DNA from: CAIWHR01 sp963734055
Lineage (GTDB): Bacteria > Pseudomonadota > Gammaproteobacteria > Burkholderiales > Casimicrobiaceae
Direction: 5' to 3'
DNA length: 64,000 bases
Assembly (NCBI GenBank): GCA_963734055.1
Contig: CAVTFQ010000009.1
Span: 186,001 to 250,000 of the forward strand
Numbering within the stretch: the stretch's first letter is position 1; each line of letters begins with the position of its first letter. Positions 1-7,890 of the stretch are shown one piece after another. The translations under genes and the position numbers were made by a program. The notes beneath the pieces were generated by a model. It did not search any database, had not been told where the DNA came from, and was given only the letters and a program-made list of their open reading frames with translations.

Positions 1-25
1 GAGACCCGCGCCGGCGCGCCGCCGG

Positions 26-1084
26 CTAGCCGCGCGCCGCGGTCTCGTCCGCCATCACGTAGACGGGATCGGCGAACAGCGTCGCGACGAGGACCTTCCG
101 GATCGACGGGTTGTCGGGGATCACGTAGAGGATGGGCGAAATCAACTCCTCGAAAATTCCGCGCAGGCTGCGCGCGCCCGTCTTGTACTCCATCGCGATT
201 TCGGCGATCTGCTCGAACACCTTGCGCTCGACGGCGAGCTCGACGCCGATGCTCCTGAAGATCTCCTGGAACTGGCTCAGGATCGAATCGCGCGGCTCGG
301 TCATGATCCGCACGAGCATGTCGCGCGAGAGGTCGCCGAAGCGCGCGATGATCGGCAGCCGGCCGGTGAACTCGGGGATCAGCCCGTAGGCGAACAGGTC
401 GGTCGGCTTCACCCGCGAGTTCAGGCGCTCGAGGATCCGCTTGTTGTCTTGGTTGTCCGTCGAGATGAACCCGAATCCGTGCGTCTGCGTCATGATCTCG
501 TCGAGGCCGACGAACGCGCCTCCGCAGATGAACAGGATGTTCGCCGTGTCCACGTAGCGGCCACCCGCGAGCCGGACCTGCGACCCCTCCATGATCTTGA
601 GCAGCGCGTGCTGGACGCTCTCGCCGGAGGCGACGCGGGCCTCCTTCCCGGTCGACTTGAGCTTGTCGATCTCGTCGATGAAGACGATCCCATGCCGGGC
701 GCGGTCGACGTCGCCGCCAACCTTGTCGGCGAGCCGCTGCAGGATCGCCTCGATCTCGTCGTTCACGTAGCGGGTCTGGGCGAGCGAGGTCGCCTCGGCG
801 GTGACGAAAGGTACGCCGAGGACACGCGCGAGCGTTTCGCAGAGGAGCGTCTTGCCGGTGCCGGTGGGGCCGATCAGGAGCAGGTTGCTCTTGACGACCG
901 TCGCGCCGGTCTCGGCCGAGCGCGCCATCTTCCGGAAATGCGCGTAGACGGCGACGGCGACGATCCGCTTCGCGTCGTCCTGGCCGATGACATAGCGGTC
1001 GAGCGCCTCGACGATGCGGCGCGGCGTCAGTTTCGAATCGATCACGAGGGTCCCCGCGGGCGCGCGGGCGTCCGCGCCCGGCAT
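26..1084 (-). CDS. ClpX-like AAA+ unfoldase lacking the zinc-binding domain
   Basis: A 352-residue AAA+ ATPase of the Clp/HslU class. Walker A GPTGTGKT is at residues 72-79, Walker B VFIDEID around 134-140, and the sensor-2 motif GARSLR at 303-308. Sequence outside these motifs follows ClpX closely (for example ILFICGGAF at 183-191). It differs from housekeeping ClpX, which is about 420 residues: there is no N-terminal Cys4 zinc domain, the pore-1 motif GYVG reads RYVN at 105-108, the RKH loop is short, and the ClpP-docking IGF loop reads GFGF near 203-206. It probably unfolds proteins in the cytoplasm, but pairing with ClpP is uncertain. It is probably a paralogue rather than the main clpX, since no clpP or lon is next to it. 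The gene is complete. Confidence 0.85.
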   Translation of the reverse strand: MPGADARAPAGTLVIDSKLTPRRIVEALDRYVIGQDDAKRIVAVAVYAHFRKMARSAETGATVVKSNLLLIGPTGTGKTLLCETLARVLGVPFVTAEATSLAQTRYVNDEIEAILQRLADKVGGDVDRARHGIVFIDEIDKLKSTGKEARVASGESVQHALLKIMEGSQVRLAGGRYVDTANILFICGGAFVGLDEIMTQTHGFGFISTDNQDNKRILERLNSRVKPTDLFAYGLIPEFTGRLPIIARFGDLSRDMLVRIMTEPRDSILSQFQEIFRSIGVELAVERKVFEQIAEIAMEYKTGARSLRGIFEELISPILYVIPDNPSIRKVLVATLFADPVYVMADETAARG

Positions 1085-1108
1085 CTTACCGCGGCGGGCG
1101 AGGGGGCT

Positions 1109-1609
1109 TCAGCGATGGGGAGCCGCGGGACGCGCCGGCACGGAGCGCACGTGCTCGGGCCGGCGGTCGAGGCGATCGCGGCGCCCGTCCCGCATCCGTC
1201 TCGCTTCGGGCGCATAGACGCCGCCATACGCGTAGCCGTACGCGTACGGGAAATAGTCGGGCGCTTCGGCGTACGCGCTGCCATCCGGCGCCCAGTACGC
1301 GGGCCCCGGGTCGTAGTAGCGTCGTTGCAGCGCGGCCTGCCGCTCGTCGGCGATCCGCTGCGCCGCGCTCCGGTCGAGCGCCTCGCGCTCACGGGCCAGT
1401 TGCGCGATCGCGGCGGGGTCGGCGTCGCCCGCGCGCACGTCGAGCCGCTCGCCGTCCTTGCAGGGAACGTCGGTGTACAGGACGCCGAGGCTTCGATCCA
1501 GGCACTTGTAGATCGGCGCCGCAGCTGCCCATGCCGCCGTTGCCGGCGGCAGCAGGAGAGCAGCCGCCAGCGCGGCGGCGAAGCGCTTGCCCGTAAGCGG
1601 TGCAGTCAT
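1109..1609 (-). CDS. Exported DUF4124-type small protein
   Basis: A 166-residue protein with a clear signal peptide (about residues 1-30, ending in an Ala-rich stretch). It is followed by IYKCLDRSLGVLYTDVPC, which matches the pattern of DUF4124 proteins: an exported beta-rich segment with two cysteines. The central part is coiled and charged. The C-terminal third is rich in Tyr, Pro and Arg and looks disordered. Probably periplasmic; function unknown. It lies 24 bp upstream of the ClpX-like gene on the same strand and could be co-transcribed with it. Confidence 0.7.
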   Translation of the reverse strand: MTAPLTGKRFAAALAAALLLPPATAAWAAAAPIYKCLDRSLGVLYTDVPCKDGERLDVRAGDADPAAIAQLAREREALDRSAAQRIADERQAALQRRYYDPGPAYWAPDGSAYAEAPDYFPYAYGYAYGGVYAPEARRMRDGRRDRLDRRPEHVRSVPARPAAPHR

Positions 1610-1686
1610 CGCGGTGAGCCCTGCGGTCGATTCTACGCCGAACGCGAAGATGCAAACAGGCGGTCGACGCGTCCTCTCCCCTTCGC

Positions 1687-2418
1687 TCAGCGCTTGACGA
1701 ATCGCAGCGCGAACTTGTCGGTCGGCTCTTTCGGATTGTGCGAGGACTCGGTGCGCGGATCGTTCGGGTTGCGCAGGAACTGTCCTTCGGCCTCGAGCAC
1801 GAAGCCCGCCTCGATGAGCTCGGCCTTCACGACCGCCTCGTCGATCCGGTGCAGCGTCTTGCCCTCGCTGATGCCGGTCCCGGGGCGGCCCGCATGGTCG
1901 ACGACGACGAGGTGCCCGCCCGGCCTCAGCGCCGCGAAGAGCTTCGCGTTCATCTTCGCGCGATCCACGGGAAGGTAGCTGATGTCGTGGTAGTTGTTGA
2001 CGATCGTGATCAGGTCGAGCGGCGGCGCGTCGGGCGGCACCGGATCCTCGAAGGGGCGCTCGACGACGATGAAGTTGGCCTGCGGATGGTCGGCCAGGCG
2101 CTTCTGCAGCGTTGCGCCCGGGCGCGGTGCCTGCGCCCAGAGCTTGCCATCCGGCGCGACCGCGAGCGCGATCAGCTGCGACGTGTAGCCCGCGCCGGCC
2201 GACACGTCGAGCGCCATCATCCCCGGCTTCGCCTGCGTGAACGGCAGGAACTCCGCGGGCCGGCGCGAGGTGTCCATTTGCCGGTCCTGATCGGTGCGGA
2301 TCGGGTCCGCGATGATCCCGGCGTAGGCGCCGCCCGGCGGATCCGCAGCCCGAGCCCCTCCGAGGGCGAGCGCCAGGACGGCCGCGGCCGCCGCGATCGA
2401 GAAGCGGAATCGCATCAT
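1687..2418 (-). CDS. Exported class I SAM-dependent methyltransferase-like protein
   Basis: 243 residues, starting at a double ATG just downstream of the preceding gene. An N-terminal signal peptide ends near ALGGARAAD. The rest has a Rossmann-type methyltransferase pattern: motif I around ALDVSAGAGYTSQ, motif IV LITIVNNYHD, and motif VI LRPGGHLVVVDHAG. Similar predicted methyltransferases with signal peptides are common in proteobacteria, but their substrate is unknown. A periplasmic SAM enzyme is unexpected, so the domain may have another role there. The start was chosen because the longer upstream reading frame runs through the neighbouring gene. Confidence 0.75.
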   Translation of the reverse strand: MMRFRFSIAAAAAVLALALGGARAADPPGGAYAGIIADPIRTDQDRQMDTSRRPAEFLPFTQAKPGMMALDVSAGAGYTSQLIALAVAPDGKLWAQAPRPGATLQKRLADHPQANFIVVERPFEDPVPPDAPPLDLITIVNNYHDISYLPVDRAKMNAKLFAALRPGGHLVVVDHAGRPGTGISEGKTLHRIDEAVVKAELIEAGFVLEAEGQFLRNPNDPRTESSHNPKEPTDKFALRFVKR

Positions 2419-2426
2419 CGCCAGCC

Positions 2427-2906
2427 TCACTTGTAGGGAGACGCCGTTCCCGGCGAGGGCGGCAGAGGCGCCGGCCTCTTCTTCGGCGCGCACAGCCAGT
2501 TGAGCATCGAATCGCCGAGCGTGTTGGCCTTGACCGCGCGGAGTTCGAGCTCCTTTGGCGGGATCTCGAAGCGGGCGACAGTCGCCTGCTTGTCGTCGCG
2601 GTAGATCATCGCCGCTGCGCCCATCGTTCGCTTCGGGCAATCGGCGACGTTGAAAGCGAGCATATCGGTGTACTGGCGCGTCGTGCCGTTCTCGTCGTTG
2701 ATCGACAGCGGGGTCTTGGGCACGGTACGGAACCAGCCCTGGCGGCGGCCGTCGGCGGCGATCGTCGGCGGCGAGGCCTGGACGTAGACTGCGACGCCGT
2801 CGGGCTGCGCGCCGAGGTAGACGAACTTCTCGGCGGCGCAGAGCGCGGGCAGCGCGGCGGCCACGGCGAGAAGTGCCGGCATCCAGGATCGAGCGGCGCG
2901 GCGCAT
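2427..2906 (-). CDS. Exported surface-adhesin E-like protein
   Basis: 159 residues with a signal peptide (cut near LCAAEKF). The mature part resembles the small surface-adhesin protein E domain: a beta sandwich with the pattern FVYLGAQPDG, then a DENG...YTDMLAFNVADC segment, and a second Cys near the end (NWLCAPKK). The C-terminus is Pro-rich. It lies 8 bp upstream of the methyltransferase on the same strand and likely shares its mRNA. The adhesin role is only inferred from the family name; many members are uncharacterised. Confidence 0.6.
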   Translation of the reverse strand: MRRAARSWMPALLAVAAALPALCAAEKFVYLGAQPDGVAVYVQASPPTIAADGRRQGWFRTVPKTPLSINDENGTTRQYTDMLAFNVADCPKRTMGAAAMIYRDDKQATVARFEIPPKELELRAVKANTLGDSMLNWLCAPKKRPAPLPPSPGTASPYK

Positions 2907-2914
2907 CGCCGGCT

Positions 2915-3430
2915 TCAATCGACGAATCCGAGCTTGCGGACGAAGGACCGCCAGCGAGGATCGCCATGCAGCGGCGCGAGGAGCCCATCCATGGCCGTGT
3001 ACACCACGCCGGGATCGCGCTGTACATAAGCCTTCTCGAGCCATTCGAACGCCTTGTCGACGTCGTTGCGCTCGGCATAGGCTTCGGCGATCTGATACGC
3101 GGCGGTCCACCCGAATCCGGTTTCCAGCGCCCGCAGGGCCGCGTTCGCTTCGGCCTGCCGCCCCAGCGCGCGCTGAGCTTCCAGCGCCGCGGCAAGAGCG
3201 TCGGGTGCCGTGTGGAACGCCGCGCAGAAGGCATCCCCGCCGGTCTTGAAGACGTGGCCGTCGTGGCTGCCGATGGAATCGCGCAGGAGGGCGTCGTGGC
3301 GTGCGAGCGCGGCGCGCACGGCTGCCGCATGCGCTTCCCAAAGCCGCGTGCTGCCCTCGACGTCGGTGAACAGGAACGTCACCGTGCCGGTGGGAGGCGA
3401 GGTCGCGGCGGCGCCGGGCAGCGGGGTCAT
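2915..3430 (-). pseudogene. Internally deleted adenylate/guanylate cyclase joined to a TPR tail
   Basis: 171 residues. The first ~90 are the N-terminal half of a class III cyclase: FLFTDVEGSTRLW with the first metal Asp, and KTGGDAF with the second. The sequence then jumps, after AALEAQRAL, to an alpha-helical C-terminus (AYAERNDVDKAFEWLEKAY ... GDPRWRSFVRKLG). That tail is typical of the far end of large cyclase-TPR proteins. The second half of the cyclase fold and any ATPase or TPR body are missing, so catalysis is not expected. The reading frame is intact, so a small protein may still be made. Most likely an in-frame deletion remnant. Confidence 0.65.
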
Positions 3431-3482
3431 GGCCCCGCATTATCGCCGGATTCGCCGCCGGCCGCGGGCCGCGGCCGGCCGC

Positions 3483-4139
3483 TCAGCGTTTGGCGTAGAG
3501 CGTCGGCCACTCCTTCTGCAGCGCCGCGAGCTTCGGCAGGTCGTTGAACACGATGTACGGCTGCGTCGGGTGGAGCGCGAGGTAGTTCTGGTGGTAGTCC
3601 TCCGCCGGCCAGAACGCCGGCAACTTCGCGACCTGCGTGACGATCGGCGCGCCGAAGGCCCTGGCCTTGTCGAGCTGTTCGATGTACGCCTCGGCGACGC
3701 GCTTCTGGTCGTCGTTCACGTAGAAGATCGCGGAGCGGTATTGCGTGCCGTAATCGGGCCCCTGCCGGTCCTTCTGCGTCGGGTCGTGGGCGACCGAGAA
3801 GAAGACGGCGAGGAGCTGGCCATAGGACACTTGCGCCGGATCGTAGGTCACCTCGACCGACTCGGCATGGCCGGTCCGGCCGGTGCTCACCTGCTCGTAG
3901 CTCGGGTTGACCACCATCCCACCCGCATAGCCCGAGACGGCGCGGGTCACGCCCTTCACGTGGCGGAATACCGCCTCGACGCCCCAGAAGCAGCCGCCGG
4001 CGAAGACCGCCGTCTGCGGTCCCTTGGCCGAGGAGGCGGCAATATCAACGGCGGGCGCCGGCAGCGGGGCCCCCCAGGATGCCGCCGCGCCCGCCGCGAG
4101 CGCGGCCGTTACGATCGTCCGGCGGATGGATGTGAGCAT
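3483..4139 (-). CDS. msrA: Peptide methionine-S-sulfoxide reductase, exported
   Basis: 218 residues. The catalytic motif GGCFWGVEAVF is followed by the conserved SGYAGG, GHAESVEVTYDP, DYGTQYRS and AEDYHQNYL blocks, so this is MsrA. It reduces methionine-S-sulfoxide in oxidised proteins. An N-terminal signal peptide (MLTSIRRTIVTAALAAGAAA) suggests it works in the periplasm, repairing envelope proteins. The start at 4139 has an AGGAGA ribosome site about 7 bases upstream; a longer reading frame upstream lacks one. A single-gene unit facing a divergent lipoprotein gene. Confidence 0.93.
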   Translation of the reverse strand: MLTSIRRTIVTAALAAGAAASWGAPLPAPAVDIAASSAKGPQTAVFAGGCFWGVEAVFRHVKGVTRAVSGYAGGMVVNPSYEQVSTGRTGHAESVEVTYDPAQVSYGQLLAVFFSVAHDPTQKDRQGPDYGTQYRSAIFYVNDDQKRVAEAYIEQLDKARAFGAPIVTQVAKLPAFWPAEDYHQNYLALHPTQPYIVFNDLPKLAALQKEWPTLYAKR

Positions 4140-4294
4140 GGTGTCGTCTCCTGTGTCGGCGCACCGAGATCCGGGGCCTATGCAGCATTGGTCGCTCGAA
4201 TCTGGCAAACATTGCAGCAGGGCGCCGATTCCCGCAAGCCTCGTCGCGGGAGACCCCTGCTAAGATTGCGGATATTCCGTCGGCCGGCTGCCTC

Positions 4295-4558
4295 ATGCAC
4301 GCGTTCCGCCTTTCGCTCGCCACGGTCGCGGCCGTGGTCTCCGCCGCCTGCGCGTCGACCGATGCGCGCACTGCAGACGACTACGATCCGGGCAAGACCC
4401 CGCGCGCCCAGTTTCTCAAGGAAGCGTCGCTTTGCGAGAAGCAGGCCGAGACCGACCAGAAGCAGCTCGGGCTCGGGCCGTACGACCCCTCGCACGGTAC
4501 GTACAACCGCATGTTCGACGCCTGCATGCGCGCGAGCGGCTACGCACGCAAGCCGTAG
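4295..4558 (+). CDS. Small lipoprotein
   Basis: 87 residues with a lipoprotein signal: a hydrophobic stretch ending in the lipobox VSAAC, with Cys near residue 19. The mature part is short, charged and has two further Cys residues (SLCEKQAE and FDACMRASGYA), which could form a disulphide. It resembles short envelope lipoproteins of unknown function. Divergent from msrA. Confidence 0.65.
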   Translation: MHAFRLSLATVAAVVSAACASTDARTADDYDPGKTPRAQFLKEASLCEKQAETDQKQLGLGPYDPSHGTYNRMFDACMRASGYARKP

Positions 4559-4644
4559 CCCACCGGACGCGCCCGTTACGAAGGGCCCCGGATTGCGTTT
4601 ACCATAGGCGGCGGGCTTTCGCCGCATCACTCGGGGAGGTGGTC

Positions 4645-5649
4645 ATGCTGCCGCGGACGTTTGTGGCATCGCACGGGCTCGACACGAACGACGGACGGCT
4701 CGCGACGCCTTGCCGGTCGATCGGGGCGGCGCTGGCGCAGACCGATACGGGCGGCGAGATCATCGTGCTCGACTCGGCAGGGTACGGGACGGTGACGATC
4801 AACAAGTCGGTGTCGGTGGTGGCGCCGCCGGGCATCTACGCCGGGATCACGGTGACTGCCGGCACCGGCGTCGAGGTCACGGCGGGCAACGTTGCGCTGC
4901 ACGGTCTCACCATCCGCGGGCCGGGGGGAGCCATCGGCATCCACGTCGGCAACGCGATCGTTCGCATCGAGCGCTGCGTGATCTTCGGGCTCGGCCAGTT
5001 CGGCATCCATGCGGACACGGCGAACGGCGAAGTGCACGTCCGCGACACGCAGGTCGCGCAGTGCGCCGAAGGCATCCGGGTCGACGGCAACATCCGGTTC
5101 TCGCTCGAGCGGGTACGCACCGAGGCCAACGGCAACGTCGGCCTGACCGTGCTGACTGGCGCGACGGGGAGCGCGCTCGGGCTCGCAAGCTTGCGTAACG
5201 GTAATTACGGCATCGGGGTGTCGAACACCAAGGCGGGATCGACGACCACTTTGGTCATCGACGCCAGCTCGATAACGCACAACGGGGCGACGGGGATCAG
5301 CACTGGCATTCCCGTGCCGGTGCCGGGACGGACGTTCGTCTCGATCACGCGCAGTCTCGTCGCCTGCAATGGCGTCGATGGCGTGAGCTTTTCCACGCAA
5401 GGCGCGGGGTCGGCCGTGGGCGCCGTGTCCGATTGCGTCATTGACCTGAATTCGGCTCGCGGCATCTCCGCGACCGGTGTCGGTGCCGCCGTCGCCGTGT
5501 GCGGGAACCGGGTCACGAGCAACGCAAGCTTCGGCTTCGATCAGTCGGCAGGCGCGGTCATCGAATCGGAGCAGGACAACATGCTCCGCGGCAACAATGG
5601 CGGCGGGGCCCAGACCAACGGGGCCGTGGCCGTGCTCGCGAGCGTTTGA
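4645..5649 (+). CDS. Right-handed beta-helix protein without a signal peptide
   Basis: 334 residues of short hydrophobic beta repeats (for example GLTIRGPGGAIGIHVGNA, VHVRDTQVAQCAEGIRVDG). They are spaced as in right-handed parallel beta-helix proteins of the NosD/pectate-lyase type. The start is set by GGGGAGG about 8 bases before ATG. The opening FVASHGLDTN, then ATPCRSIGAALA, matches the usual N-terminus of the mature exported family, but no signal peptide precedes it. The protein would therefore be cytoplasmic, or use another route. No catalytic residues could be assigned. Confidence 0.7.
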   Translation: MLPRTFVASHGLDTNDGRLATPCRSIGAALAQTDTGGEIIVLDSAGYGTVTINKSVSVVAPPGIYAGITVTAGTGVEVTAGNVALHGLTIRGPGGAIGIHVGNAIVRIERCVIFGLGQFGIHADTANGEVHVRDTQVAQCAEGIRVDGNIRFSLERVRTEANGNVGLTVLTGATGSALGLASLRNGNYGIGVSNTKAGSTTTLVIDASSITHNGATGISTGIPVPVPGRTFVSITRSLVACNGVDGVSFSTQGAGSAVGAVSDCVIDLNSARGISATGVGAAVAVCGNRVTSNASFGFDQSAGAVIESEQDNMLRGNNGGGAQTNGAVAVLASV

Positions 5650-5718
5650 CGGGGTCGGCACCGCCCAAGCCCTACACGAGGGCCCCGACCCACGTGCCTC
5701 TGCGCCGAACGCCGGGGG

Positions 5719-6741
5719 CTAGTCCGCGGGCTTGAAGCACTCGAGCAGGTTGGCCGCGTCTGCGTCCGGCAGCTCCCAGCCGTAGGGCTCGCCAAACCAC
5801 GTCCGGTTCCGCTCGAGGTGCGCGCGGTACCAGGTCTCGCTGAACTCCGGGACCCGCGCCTTCCAGGCCGCACAGCGCTCTCGCACGTGGCCGCGGATGC
5901 GCTCGACGCTGAATACCGGGCGTGAAGGATTGAACGCCTCGTTGAGGTGTTCGGTGACGTAGGGCCGCATGATGTCCGCATTGTCGCGCGCCGGATCGAT
6001 CGCGTAGCGGTCCCCGTCACGGCGCACGATCGGCGCGAGCGTGGTCTCGCCGATGCGGATCTCGTGGAACAGGTTCCGGTAGAACTTGAATCCCGCGTAG
6101 TTGCCCGCAAGGTCGCCGTTCGAGTACACGCCGGTCAGCGCGATCCCGTAGAGCCCCTTCTCGGTCAGCACGCCCCAGTCGACCGCGCGGGCCCTCGCCG
6201 CCTGCTCGTCGGCCCCGCCCGCCCGCGCATCCTCGTAGAGGTTGTAGTACTCGTAGCCCTGCTGGAAGATGTGGCCGGGCTTGTCGGTGCCGAGATCGAT
6301 TCCGTAGAGGCGGATCGTCGGGCAGTCCGTGGTCATGTGGGCGAGCGGATAGGGCGAAAAGGCGCCCGAGTAGATCGTCTCGAAATACGACGGCACGAAG
6401 CGGACGTTGCGGTTGCCATAGTCGCCGTAGCGAAGGATGCGCTCCATCGTCGCCTCGGGGGTGCCGACGCCGGTCGCCTCGTACACTCGCGTCGCGACCT
6501 TGCGCTCGTCGCCGGGCTCGAGGTCCGCCTGCGGATTCCGCAGCCGTCGCTCGACGAGAGTCGCGTCGAGCTCCGCGACGGCTTCGCGAAGTGCGGCGAC
6601 GACGACCCCGCCCATGTCGCGCCCGAGATCGTCGAGCGGTTTCGGCGGCAGCGTGAACTGGTCGGTCTCGGTGGCGAGGGCCGCCGCCGGCGCGAGCGCG
6701 ACGCCGAGCGCGACGATCCACGCGGCGCACCGTGTCTTCAT
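5719..6741 (-). CDS. Exported conserved protein of unknown function
   Basis: 340 residues with a signal peptide ending near AAALATETD. The body is soluble, rich in aromatic residues, and contains blocks such as KPGHIFQQGYEYYNLYEDA and SNGDLAGNYAGFKFYRNLF that look like a conserved fold. I cannot name the family. Cysteines occur at TTDCPT, RERCAAW and near the C-terminus. It is convergent with the beta-helix gene and divergent from the cyclase-FHA gene. Confidence 0.7.
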   Translation of the reverse strand: MKTRCAAWIVALGVALAPAAALATETDQFTLPPKPLDDLGRDMGGVVVAALREAVAELDATLVERRLRNPQADLEPGDERKVATRVYEATGVGTPEATMERILRYGDYGNRNVRFVPSYFETIYSGAFSPYPLAHMTTDCPTIRLYGIDLGTDKPGHIFQQGYEYYNLYEDARAGGADEQAARARAVDWGVLTEKGLYGIALTGVYSNGDLAGNYAGFKFYRNLFHEIRIGETTLAPIVRRDGDRYAIDPARDNADIMRPYVTEHLNEAFNPSRPVFSVERIRGHVRERCAAWKARVPEFSETWYRAHLERNRTWFGEPYGWELPDADAANLLECFKPAD

Positions 6742-6972
6742 TTGGCGTCCACCATCGCTCCCGCGAGCGCCAACGCCCCTGGCTGCCGCCGCCACGACAC
6801 GATCCCGGGCTCCCGCGCGAGGCAGGCGCTGCGCTCGGAGCGAGGGAGATCGAGCGGACAAATCGTGATCATCGTCGCGGCCGCAGGCAAACCACGAATT
6901 GTACGTCCTCCGGCGGCCGCTCCGCGATGCTTCCCTTATACTGTCCGCTACGTTGGTCTCCTCCTTCCGCCG

Positions 6973-7863
6973 ATGAGTTCCGCCGGGCAAGCGATGGCCG
7001 TGCTGTTCGCCGACGTCTCCGGCAGCACGCGCCTCTACGAGCAGGTCGGCGACGCCAGGGCGCTCGCGACGATCGGCGAGTGCATGACCCTCGTCCAGCA
7101 GGCCTCCGCGGGCCACGGGGGTCGCCTCGTCAAGACGATCGGCGACGAGGCGATGGTCGTGTTCCCGACCGCAGACCAGGCCGTCTCCGCCGCGGGCGAG
7201 ATCCAGCTGCGGATGAGCGAGTACGCGCGCGAGCGGCAGCTCCGGCTCGCGCTTCGCGTCGGGCTCCACTGCGGAGAGGCGATCGAATCGCAGAACGACG
7301 TCTACGGCGATTGCGTCAACACGGCCGCGCGCATGGTCGCGCTCGCGAAGGGCGGGCAGGTGATCATGACCGCGGCGGCGGCGGACGCGCTGTCGCAGCA
7401 GCTCCGCGGCAAGGTGCGCGAGGTCGACGTCCTGACCGTCAAGGGCAAGGAGAAGGACATCGTCATCATGGAGCTAGTCTGGCAGGACTCGGCCGAGCTC
7501 ACGACGCTGACGACCCGCCCCAAGCTGCGACCTTCGCGGCTCGAGCTCAGGTATGGCATGCGCGCGATCGAGCTCGGCCTTGCGACGATGGCCGTGGCGA
7601 TCGGTCGCGATGCGCAGAACGACGTCGTGATCGCCGACCGCCTCGCGTCGCGGATGCACGCGCGGATCGAGCGGCGGCGCGACAAGTTCGTGCTCGTCGA
7701 CCAGAGCTCCAACGGCACCTTCGTGACAGTCGATGGCGAGAGCGAGGTCCACCTGCGGCGCGAGGAGCTCATGCTGCGCGGCCGCGGCCACATCAGCTTC
7801 GGCCACGCGTACGCGGCCGACCCGTCGGAGACGGTCTCCTACGTTTTCATTGCTGGCGACTGA
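6973..7863 (+). CDS. Class III nucleotide cyclase with C-terminal FHA domain
   Basis: 296 residues. Residues about 5-170 are a class III cyclase domain with both metal aspartates (FADVSGSTR, D14; KTIGDEAM, D58) and the closing DCVNTAARM block. Residues about 200-275 form an FHA phosphothreonine-binding domain with the signature IGRDAQND, SRMHARI and SSNGTFV. It is soluble, so it probably makes a cyclic nucleotide in the cytoplasm and docks to a phosphorylated partner. The gene is convergent with a Ser/Thr kinase gene only 27 bp away, which suggests that kinase supplies the phosphothreonine ligand. Confidence 0.88.
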   Translation: MSSAGQAMAVLFADVSGSTRLYEQVGDARALATIGECMTLVQQASAGHGGRLVKTIGDEAMVVFPTADQAVSAAGEIQLRMSEYARERQLRLALRVGLHCGEAIESQNDVYGDCVNTAARMVALAKGGQVIMTAAAADALSQQLRGKVREVDVLTVKGKEKDIVIMELVWQDSAELTTLTTRPKLRPSRLELRYGMRAIELGLATMAVAIGRDAQNDVVIADRLASRMHARIERRRDKFVLVDQSSNGTFVTVDGESEVHLRREELMLRGRGHISFGHAYAADPSETVSYVFIAGD

Positions 7864-7890
7864 GCGAGCGGTCGGGTCTGACCCTACTTT

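Noticed and set aside
449..1978. Long plus-strand reading frame over the ClpX-like gene
   Set aside because: It is antisense to a clear conserved gene and has typical GC-rich low-complexity sequence.
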